From Schizochytrium sp. TIO01 (lineage: Eukaryota; Sar; Bigyra; Thraustochytrida; Thraustochytriidae): a stretch of 64,000 nucleotides of DNA. The stretch's first letter is position 1, and the number at the start of each line of letters is the position of its first letter. The stretch is taken from assembly GCA_004764695.1 (NCBI GenBank), contig SMSO01000035.1:3911040-3975039 (forward strand), read 5' to 3'. The notes beneath the pieces are model-generated. The model saw only the letters and a list, made by a program, of their open reading frames with translations, had not been told where the DNA came from and did no database searches. Shown here in pieces: positions 56,718 to 64,000 of the stretch. The translations under genes were made by a program, and so were the position numbers.

Positions 56718-57491
56718 ACTACCGTCTTTCCATTTTCAAAGTGTTCTGGGGTTACGCATTTGCCAATTTCAGCACATGCATCCTATTTTAATATCCTTTC
56801 AATTGTTGTACGACTTAAGATTTCTGTTTTGTAAAGCCATGTTGATCATCAGCAAAGCTTTTTCTTTTGGTTCTTTCCTTTCATGCCTTTATATAATATA
56901 GGATATATATTATATTAAATTAAATTAAATAAATATTCTGTTTTGGGTGCAACTGGCACTATGCAAACCAATCCTAGGCTATTTGGGGTCCGTGTTATTT
57001 GAAAAAAGAAACATGGCAGAACGCGGAGGTCTCACATACTTCAATCTTATAAGAATAAGAACATAGATTAAGGTACTCGCATCGCATTAGCCTAGACATA
57101 CTGACCATAACCATTACTTTTGAGAGTTAGTCCGCATCTTTGCTCATCAATGTATATCATATGCTCAAGTTTGCAGAGTTCAACCATTCTTGCCTTCTCC
57201 CTTTGCACACAACCCCCACTAATTCTCGCCGCCGAATTTGTGTTCATGATGTTCATTTTTTCTTTTTCAGTCACGTACACTTCAACTAGGTACTAGTGCA
57301 ATTACTAGATAGTCTTATGTAGAAAGTTCACTTTCATATGTGGGTTCCCATACCACAGATGTGGTCCTTTTCTCGACGCACCTCCAAATGCCAGTTCTTC
57401 GAACAAACAAACATATACCTCTTTGGTTAGAGCAAACCACTTTCCTATAACGCGCAACCGCACGAGGATACGGCCTCGCGACCTTGCCAGG
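56718..57491. other. intergenic between tandem GH114-like genes
   Basis: About 770 nt, AT-rich, with a TATATTATATTAAATTAAAT run near 56900-56935. It holds the 3' end of the first gene and the promoter of the second. Confidence 0.4.
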
Positions 57492-59798
57492 ATGTTTCGG
57501 CGACACAATCCATTTTGCAGGCCTTCGCAAGTTCTGCGGCCACGCGAGGCCTGCAGCAGTTTAGAAGGAAGATTGCAATCCGGAGCAGCGCGTGCCGGTG
57601 CAGCCCTTCCTCTGCCAAGCGTGTCTCCAAAAACACGATCAACAACGCCACTCAAACTGCAACCGCAGAGAGATGAAGTGACCAAGAGGAACGAAGTTCA
57701 CGAGTTGCTCGAGGTTGAGCAAAGGTTAAATCACGTGCTCGCGAGAACAGTACTAGGAATGAAGTCCCAACGACAGGAGAAGCGTCACGGGCAAAGGGCA
57801 GCTTGCTTCTACTGTTATAAGTATGCAGATTACAAGAGACATAGAAAGGTTTCCTTATCAGGGTTGGTGACCCTGATGGCCTTGGCGTGGGCCTCATGTT
57901 CTAGAGTGACCCTGACAGATTCCACGAGCTGCGAAAAGTGGCAGACCTTTCCAGTGGACTCTTTCGCGAATGCAGACTGGGCACAGTTAGCTTGGGGTTT
58001 TGTAGATGGAGGCCATGATACCATAACAACCAAAACGAGAATGGTATTTGTCGACCTCGACGACACAAGTACACGCGAAGAACATCTTGCTACGGGTAAG
58101 ATCATCATTTGTTCATTTAGTGCCGGCTCAGTAGAGACGTGGCGAGAAGATGTACAAGCGAACGCAACTGCGTGGGCAAATGCAGTAGTAGGAGATCTTG
58201 AGTACTGGGATGAAAGCTGGCTCGACATTGGCAAGCTCGAAGAGTTGCAAAACCTCATGCTTCCGCGCTTGCAGAAGGCAGCGCTTGCAGGCTGCCATGC
58301 AATTGAGCCAGATAACCTTGATTGCTTTGGAAATTCAGACTGCTGGAGTGCTTGTACTGGAATTAATAACGCTAACGAAGCATACAAGCGCCAGCTTGAA
58401 TATAATCAATGGCTTGTATCTGCTGCGCACTCTGTTGGAGTTGGTATTGGCCTGAAAAATGCGCTCACTATGATTGATGATGTCGCGGCTGACTTTGACT
58501 TCGCTATTAATGAACAATGCCATGAATATGACGAATGTGATAAAGTAGAGCCATTTCTTAATCTTGGAAAAATTGTATTTAATGTTGAGTACATCAACGA
58601 CCTTACCATATGCGAAGTTCAGACTAAGGGTCTCCTCTCCAAATACTGTGAGGGCTCTGCTGATTACGATGGGTTATGTGGTACAGATTGGACCTCCTGC
58701 GAAACACTCACAACCTTGGAAAAAGTGGCTGAACCTACGGTTTGCGGATCCTCTATTGAAGAGATTGTTACAACTACAGCATTGCCAACTTCAAAACCAA
58801 CTCTAGCACCAACCCGTACCCCAACTGTCAGACCAAGCACTTATATTCAACCTACACAGAAACCCAGCTTAAGCCCTACGCCTGAACCGTCAAAGAGACC
58901 TACCAAAATGCCGACAGCATACCCAACACTTCGCCCAACAAAATTCCCAACAGCGCAACCAACACTTCGCCCAACCAAATCGCCAACAACAGAGCCGACA
59001 CTTCGCCCATCAAAAGCGCCAACAGCAGAACCATCACCTCGACCATCAAAAGTACCAACCAATCTCCCAACAATACTATTTACAATTAGCCCATCTGCAG
59101 CAGAAGCTACTCCTAGCCCTACAACAAAAATAGGTTCATCAACGGAAACGCCAACACGAGCACCTACCCCAGAGCCTACTACAAAGTATCCAACCCCCCG
59201 CCCTACACAGGGACCAACACCAACTCCTACTACTAGACCTACGAAGTTAAAAACATCCCGACCAACAAAATCCCCAACAGGTCGTCCAACTAAAATTCCA
59301 ACACCTTACCCAACCGCAGTTCAGTCGCCTACGACCTTCCCTACACTAAACCCAAGCATTACATCGACTAGCTACCCAACAAAATCTCCAAGCTTGAATC
59401 CGACACCATATCCAACCCCCTTTCCAACAACGAAATTACCAACTCCAAGACCGAGCAAGGCGCCGACAATCAAGCCAACACCCCGTCCTACGTCTGCACC
59501 AACCGTTCGGCCAACAAAGTCTCCAACAATAGTGACTACAACTTCTCCAACAGCTACTGAGACCCTGCGCCCTACTAAAGCACCAACTACGGCAGTTGTT
59601 ACTGAGCAAATTACACAGTCTCCTACACGTAAGCCCACAAAATCTCCGAGTCGAACACCGGTCCCAACTTCAGCTCCAACATCTAATAACGCTTCTACGG
59701 ATCGTGACCTCAACAGGATCGAGACAGTGCTTGTCTCGTCTGAGAGTTTATCAGCATTCACCTGGCTTGCGATTGCTGGAGCTCGCATGTTCCGCTGA
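57492..59798 (+). CDS. GH114-like protein with long Pro-Thr repeat stalk
   Basis: 768 residues if it starts at ATG 57492 (MFRRHNPFCRPS); the frame opens at 57423 with TTG. ATG 57756 would instead place the hydrophobic segment SLSGLVTLMALAWASCS about 32 residues from the start, a better signal peptide or anchor. One GH114-like domain follows (WAQLAWGFVDGG, GKIIICSFSAGSVETWRED, ESWLDI, AIEPDNLDCFGN, GIGLKNALTMI, FAINEQCHEYDECD); all acidic signature sites are present. From about 58788 to 59700 the protein is a Pro-Thr repeat (PTLRPTKFPTAQPTLRPTK and similar, xxPT units), a presumably O-glycosylated stalk as in many stramenopile surface proteins. It ends in a short hydrophobic stretch (LSAFTWLAIAGA), too weak to call a GPI signal. 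Paralogue of the gene immediately upstream. Confidence 0.85.
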   Translation: MFRRHNPFCRPSQVLRPREACSSLEGRLQSGAARAGAALPLPSVSPKTRSTTPLKLQPQRDEVTKRNEVHELLEVEQRLNHVLARTVLGMKSQRQEKRHGQRAACFYCYKYADYKRHRKVSLSGLVTLMALAWASCSRVTLTDSTSCEKWQTFPVDSFANADWAQLAWGFVDGGHDTITTKTRMVFVDLDDTSTREEHLATGKIIICSFSAGSVETWREDVQANATAWANAVVGDLEYWDESWLDIGKLEELQNLMLPRLQKAALAGCHAIEPDNLDCFGNSDCWSACTGINNANEAYKRQLEYNQWLVSAAHSVGVGIGLKNALTMIDDVAADFDFAINEQCHEYDECDKVEPFLNLGKIVFNVEYINDLTICEVQTKGLLSKYCEGSADYDGLCGTDWTSCETLTTLEKVAEPTVCGSSIEEIVTTTALPTSKPTLAPTRTPTVRPSTYIQPTQKPSLSPTPEPSKRPTKMPTAYPTLRPTKFPTAQPTLRPTKSPTTEPTLRPSKAPTAEPSPRPSKVPTNLPTILFTISPSAAEATPSPTTKIGSSTETPTRAPTPEPTTKYPTPRPTQGPTPTPTTRPTKLKTSRPTKSPTGRPTKIPTPYPTAVQSPTTFPTLNPSITSTSYPTKSPSLNPTPYPTPFPTTKLPTPRPSKAPTIKPTPRPTSAPTVRPTKSPTIVTTTSPTATETLRPTKAPTTAVVTEQITQSPTRKPTKSPSRTPVPTSAPTSNNASTDRDLNRIETVLVSSESLSAFTWLAIAGARMFR
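58788..59700 (+). repeat. coding repeat: Pro-Thr (xxPT) units
   Basis: Degenerate 12- to 24-nt units encoding xxPT and PTLRPTKxPTxx. The best-preserved copies are at about 58905-59050, where PTLRPTK-type units recur three to four times. Confidence 0.85.
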
Positions 59799-60030
59799 AA
59801 GAAAATTACATCTATGCAAGAATTCGTAATATTTAAAGGGGGGGTGTACTTATGATCAAATCAATTCTGTAATGACAAACCCATTCTAACAACTGAAATC
59901 CATGACTCAATCTCAGCAATATGTTACTTTTGCCCTTACTTACTTGCTTGCTTTGTCTAGCCTCATTGATATTGTTATTAGCATCTTCTTTCGAACGTAA
60001 GAGGTATAATAGAGAAAAATTGATCTTTCA

Positions 60031-62544
60031 TCACATATTTCTATTCAAGAAATCTTGATATAGTGCAAGAACCTCGGCAGGGTCTTTGGTAGTCTTTACT
60101 CGGATGGATTTTGTTTTAGCATCGAATAACCATAGTATGTTACAGACTTCAGACAAAAAGGCTCGGTCATGGGAAACTATGATGACAGCGCCATCATACT
60201 TTTCGATACCTTCTTGAAGGCGCTCAATAGAAGACAAGTCAAGATGAGACTCAATCTCATCCATGATCCACAGACGATTACGTTGATAAGCCTCTCGAGC
60301 AATACATAGACGACTCTTTTGTCCTCCAGAAAGAGTACGGACTGGCTGCAAAGCAAGGTTGCCTGTTAAGCCAAAGCCACCCAGATAGACACGCGCTTGC
60401 TCGACTGTTTGACAATCAACAGTCCCTGGCCCACGAGGAAGGCTCAATATTAAGTCTGCCGGCGTTAAATCGTTATCTTCTGGCAAATCATTAATCATAT
60501 TTTGCTCAAAGACACTGATTCGGTCGGCCGGGACCCCAAGCGAGATTGAGCTTGGTCCACTCCGCAACTGTACTGACCCAGGTTGTTGAAGCATGAGCTT
60601 CACGAGAGAACTCTTTCCAACACCGTTCTGGCCTAAGATACCAATTCGGGCATTTCCAGGTACCTGAGCAGTAAAATTTTGAATCAAATCTGGTTGCTCC
60701 GGCCAGCCATATCTGATCTCATCAAGCTGTACCAGAATGTCTTCAGGACGACCAGGACCAGCTGCGCAGGTGGGAAAATTAAAATTCAAAGGTCTCTCAT
60801 CAAAGTCAAGAGCGGACGGCAAGCCTTCACAGTCATAAGAAATTCTCCATTTCTTACCATCAGCACGCCCAAGCCCCATCTGGTCGATTTTTTCGATTTG
60901 CTTTTTCTTTGAAGCAATTTGTTTCTGTTTTTTGGTATCACCACCTTTGCTTTTGCGATCTCGCGCAGATCGTTGTTGTGTGGCAATGTACTCCTGCAAA
61001 TGGTCCTTTTTCTTTTGTTGGGCTTGCAGCTTGTTTGCTTGCATGGCGCGCTTTTGCTCGAGCATTTCTCGGTACTCATTATAAGTGCCATCAAAATAGG
61101 TGAATTGCTTATTCCGGAGAACAATCAGTTGATCTGCAACAGCATTCATGAAAGCTCGATCATGAGAAACAAAAAGAAGGGTTCCTTCGAACTTTGACCT
61201 GTCATTTAAATAACACATAAGCCACTCAACACCCAGAGCGTCCAAGTGATTTGTGGGCTCATCAAGTAAGAGCACATCCGGCTTCATAAAGAGGGTGCCA
61301 CATAAGGCAACTCGCATTCTCCAACCACCAGAAAGCTCTTGGGTTGTCTTTTCAAGCAAATCGTTTGTGAAGCCAACGGAACGAAGAGCTGCCTCAGCTC
61401 GTGCGTCGGCGTCCCACGCGCTTATTTGCTCAAGACGCTCATAAACTTCCTGGAGACGAAGTTGAGATTCATGAACTTGATCTGGAGATCGTTCTTCGTC
61501 CTCCATCCCAGCAAGCAAATCCTCCTCTTCCTTCATAAGACGGGTTCTCTCAAAGTCATACTTGACAACATAATCAACAGGCTTCATATTAGAACCCTTC
61601 AGCTCTTGTTCAACATATTGCACACGAAGGTAGGGAGGGAAGCCAGGTAACGCGCCCGTCGCAATACGACGAAACAGCGTAGTTTTACCAGAGCCGTTTG
61701 ATCCTGTAAGCGCATAACGACGACCATAGGTAAGCTTCAGAGTTGCATTGTATAGCAGTCGCTGGCCATCACGCGCCATTGTGACATTGGGCAAGTGAAT
61801 ATCTCTCGACTCGCCTGTCATACGCATGACACCACGGCCACCTGCACCTCGACCACCCCAAGGAATACCAAGTCTTAGGCATTCAAGCCATGCGGAGCTG
61901 TAATCATCGTCTTCCAATTCTTCAACTACGTTAGCCATAGCGTGTTCATGAACCTTCCAGTGGTCCCATCCCATCCACGTTTTGTGGAAACGCTCGAAGC
62001 GTTTAGTTTGGAATTCGCCCTCTTTTGCTCTAAGCTCATCCGCCCGCTCGGCAGTTGCACGAGCTCTCTCTTCAGCATTACGCTGGGCGCGACTTTTCCT
62101 GGCAGAAGATGCACCATCCTCCGCGGAGGCATTCTTGCTCTTCTGCTTTCCCTTTTTGCCCTTTTTGCTTTCCTTAGGCGTTGCCTCACCCACTTTTGCA
62201 AGAATCTCGTCGTCCACTTCGGGTGACCCAGAAAAGTCTTGCGTGACTGACTCTTCCAGTGTGTTGAGCTTCTTCAGTTGCTCTTTGGTGAGTTCTTTGG
62301 GGCCTTCATCCTCTTCGTTGTTGTTCTCATTTTCATCACCAAGCTTGAGCAGTTTTTCGAGAGCTGATGAAAGTTTTTCAAACTCAGCATCTACAAGTTC
62401 GCGCTCGACGAGTCCTTCGAGCATCTCTCGGCGATCATCCTCCCCAAGATCACCTGCTTTGAGCACCTCTTCCAGGTACTCGGCGCCGCTTTCGTCTACC
62501 TCAGCGTTCCATTTCTTGAGTTCATCCAAAATGATCACGGTCAT
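60031..62544 (-). CDS. ABCF3: ABCF-family ATPase, GCN20/ABCF3 type
   Basis: 837 residues from ATG 62544 (MTVIILDELKKWNAEVD). The ~200-residue N-terminal domain (AEYLEEVLKAGD, then acidic, then a KGKKGKQKSK basic segment and an ARATAERADELRAKE helix) matches the GCN20/ABCF3 extension that contacts GCN1. The first ABC domain has Walker A GSNGSGKTT, signature LSGGWRMRVAL and Walker B/D-loop LLLDEPTNHLD. The linker has the charged helices typical of ABCF proteins (NEYREMLEQKRAMQANKL). The second ABC domain has Walker A GQNGVGKSS and signature LSGGQKSRLCIA, but Walker B/D-loop LWIMDEIESHLD instead of the usual LDEPTNHLD; the catalytic Glu is kept and the H-loop SHDRAFL is intact. There is no membrane domain. 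Likely role: ribosome-linked activation of the eIF2-alpha kinase GCN2. Confidence 0.93.
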   Translation of the reverse strand: MTVIILDELKKWNAEVDESGAEYLEEVLKAGDLGEDDRREMLEGLVERELVDAEFEKLSSALEKLLKLGDENENNNEEDEGPKELTKEQLKKLNTLEESVTQDFSGSPEVDDEILAKVGEATPKESKKGKKGKQKSKNASAEDGASSARKSRAQRNAEERARATAERADELRAKEGEFQTKRFERFHKTWMGWDHWKVHEHAMANVVEELEDDDYSSAWLECLRLGIPWGGRGAGGRGVMRMTGESRDIHLPNVTMARDGQRLLYNATLKLTYGRRYALTGSNGSGKTTLFRRIATGALPGFPPYLRVQYVEQELKGSNMKPVDYVVKYDFERTRLMKEEEDLLAGMEDEERSPDQVHESQLRLQEVYERLEQISAWDADARAEAALRSVGFTNDLLEKTTQELSGGWRMRVALCGTLFMKPDVLLLDEPTNHLDALGVEWLMCYLNDRSKFEGTLLFVSHDRAFMNAVADQLIVLRNKQFTYFDGTYNEYREMLEQKRAMQANKLQAQQKKKDHLQEYIATQQRSARDRKSKGGDTKKQKQIASKKKQIEKIDQMGLGRADGKKWRISYDCEGLPSALDFDERPLNFNFPTCAAGPGRPEDILVQLDEIRYGWPEQPDLIQNFTAQVPGNARIGILGQNGVGKSSLVKLMLQQPGSVQLRSGPSSISLGVPADRISVFEQNMINDLPEDNDLTPADLILSLPRGPGTVDCQTVEQARVYLGGFGLTGNLALQPVRTLSGGQKSRLCIAREAYQRNRLWIMDEIESHLDLSSIERLQEGIEKYDGAVIIVSHDRAFLSEVCNILWLFDAKTKSIRVKTTKDPAEVLALYQDFLNRNM

Positions 62545-62570
62545 GGTCTTTCCTGTTCCTCGCCCAAGTC

Positions 62571-62622
62571 TCAAATCAGAAGCTCAAATCAGAAGCTCAA
62601 ATCAGAAGCTCAAATCAGAAGC
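62571..62622. repeat. 4 x 13-nt perfect tandem repeat in the ABCF leader
   Basis: Four identical TCAAATCAGAAGC units, starting 26 nt upstream of the ABCF start codon on its 5' side. The position implies it is transcribed in the 5' untranslated region or forms part of the core promoter. Confidence 0.92.
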
Positions 62623-63117
62623 TTCTAAGCCGGAATCGTAGCCTCTTGGGCAACTTCTTGGGGCGTTTTTTGGTTAGTTCTCAGGTCAGGTCCCCTGGCC
62701 TCTCAAGCAATCGTCAGCCCCCTCCAAGTTTCGCAGAACTCCGACCCAACACGTATTCGACTCAGCGCGCAACCTGAGGCCCCTCGAATCGACGGCCTCC
62801 AGCGAGGTATCCCAGCCCAGCAGCGAGCGTCAGCGCAGGTCTTGCGAGTATTCACGATTTGCTCTCGCCTGGAGCCCAATCCCGCTCGCTCAAAGCACGG
62901 GTCCGGAACGATATTTTAGTACACAGCCTTTGATTTTCGGACACGCACGGATACAGATCTTTTCGGACAGTGAGTACCAGTTCTGGAGACCTATGCACCT
63001 ATGGCTACGTTTTTCAGTATGCTTTCAGAGTGTCAAGTTCCAAACAAGGGTGTTCTGTTTCCAGAAGCGGCGCGGAACGCTCGTGCCTCGCAAACCCTAA
63101 CAGGTATTTATTTATTA
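62623..63117. promoter_or_regulatory. divergent region upstream of the ABCF gene
   Basis: About 500 nt, GC-richer than most spacers here, between the ABCF gene (minus) and the TPR remnant (plus). No exon is supported. Confidence 0.4.
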
Positions 63118-63738
63118 TTTACAGTGGAGCAAGTATAGAGGTCTACGAATTACTCACAGAGACACACGGAGAAAACCACTCGCTTTCAATCGAAGCACGT
63201 TGTGCGCTGGGCCGATCAAAACACCACATGGGACATTTTGATGAAGCAATACTCACTCGCCTTGTGGGCTGCAGAGAACTTACTTAAAGAGCTCCAGGTC
63301 GAGGAAGCTCCGCTGCAAATACGCTTGACAGAACTTGCTGAGATCTACCTTTTTTATCGCAGGATTTGAGGATGTAGATTTGCTGGTGGGCCAGGCGATG
63401 GAAATCTTGAGCCAAATTGAACAGGAGAACGAGCTAGGTAAGGCAAGATGTGTCTTAATCTCGTCCAATCTTCTTAGAGACCGAGGTTGACATGAAGAAT
63501 CTCCCACCGCCTGGCTCAAGGGGTTCTGGAACTTGTTAGTCTGTATACGTCTCCGACTTCGGCTTTGCGTTTGGAGCCTATGGTGCAGATAGCAACTGCA
63601 AAACGCGGCCTCTTTAAGCATGGAGCTGCATTAAAGGTTTCCGAAAGTGCCCAAGAAATCGTGAATTCTTCGATAGGAGAAACACACCCAGACTCATTTA
63701 GGAATTTGGATGCATTTAGGCCAAGTACTCAGCCGGAG
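63118..63738 (+). pseudogene. fragmented TPR (kinesin-light-chain-like) gene
   Basis: Translated pieces look like TPR units: SIEVYELLTETHGENHSLSI with GRSKHHMGHFDEA in one frame (63121-63283), then YSLALWAAENLLKELQ and RLTELAEIYLFYRR in another (about 63250-63370), then FEDVDLLVGQAMEILSQIEQ (about 63366-63440), then ALKVSESAQEIVNSSIGETH in a further frame (about 63625-63690). GENHxxS and GETHPDS are typical of TPR_10/12 units. The frames change every 100-150 nt. One break has a plausible donor (GTAAGG at 63436), but others have no convincing GT-AG pair, so decay is more likely than a clean multi-exon gene. The right end may run past the window. Confidence 0.45.
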
Positions 63739-64000
63739 AGAATTTAACTCAAAGTTAAAAGCTATGCAAATACTTCGGGACCTTCGGCAGAACAGTCTTA
63801 TCACCTTTTCTACCTTGCACCCGCGGTTTCAATTGGCCGCTGCGTGCTTAGCATAAAGCACGAAGGGTTTGGCAGAACTTCTTGGCATAATTCATTACTT
63901 TGAGGAACTTCTTGGCGCAAACCACTATCGCGTTACCCATTTTCGTTCATTATATGCCAACATGCTACCAGACCCAAGATCTTCCATTGGAGAGAATTTT
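63739..64000. other. right edge of the window
   Basis: No confident coding sequence in the last 260 nt. Possible continuation of the TPR remnant. Confidence 0.3.

Overview
This is nuclear DNA of a microbial eukaryote. It has spaced genes on both strands, long intergenic regions full of short tandem repeats, small GT-AG introns (about 67-530 nt) and eukaryote-only proteins: a MyTH4-FERM myosin, UPF2, SNAPC3, ORMDL, a Tctex-type dynein light chain, a GCN20-type ABCF protein and an Rtt106-type histone chaperone. Secreted GH114-like proteins with long Pro-Thr repeat stalks, together with moderate base composition, point to a stramenopile, possibly a thraustochytrid (Labyrinthulomycetes). That placement is inference; no rRNA or marker gene is present. 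I found no tRNA, rRNA, CRISPR or transposase gene.

Layout. 0-10.4 kb: an Rtt106-like chaperone (5' end near or beyond the window edge), an EF-hand/Pro-Ala protein, a Ser-rich coiled-coil protein, an Arg-Asp/Arg-Ser protein and an 82-residue Brawnin/UQCC6-like mitochondrial protein. 10.4-14.2 kb is largely empty and carries a ~175-nt TTTG array. 14.2-21.5 kb holds the most striking gene: a protein of about 2,200 residues with eight WW domains (the first two rebuilt across introns), a repeated RRxSAMP module, PH, SH3 and an IQGAP/RasGAP-like domain, with one apparent frameshift. 21.8-23.3 kb is a five-exon leucine-rich-repeat gene whose reading frame I could join completely. 24.7-25.9 kb is an epoxide hydrolase and 27.0-32.2 kb the myosin. 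32.2-37.6 kb looks gene-poor. 37.6-46.0 kb holds a macro-domain protein, a zinc-knuckle protein and UPF2, all on the minus strand.

46.0-50.1 kb is again gene-poor and rich in microsatellites. Then come ORMDL (two exons), SNAPC3 (two exons, minus) and a dynein light chain with a 27-nt first exon (minus). 54.5-59.8 kb holds two tandem GH114-like surface proteins, and 60.0-62.5 kb a GCN20-type ABCF protein preceded by a 4 x 13-nt repeat in its leader. The window ends in fragments of a TPR gene that look broken.

The genes do not form a pathway. They are housekeeping functions (chromatin, snRNA transcription, mRNA decay, translation control, sphingolipid control, respiratory assembly) plus cytoskeleton/signalling and cell-surface genes. 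Spliced models were built by hand from GT/AG sites, reading frame and domain continuity. Several genes have no ATG at the 5' end of their open frame, so first exons or starts may be missing.
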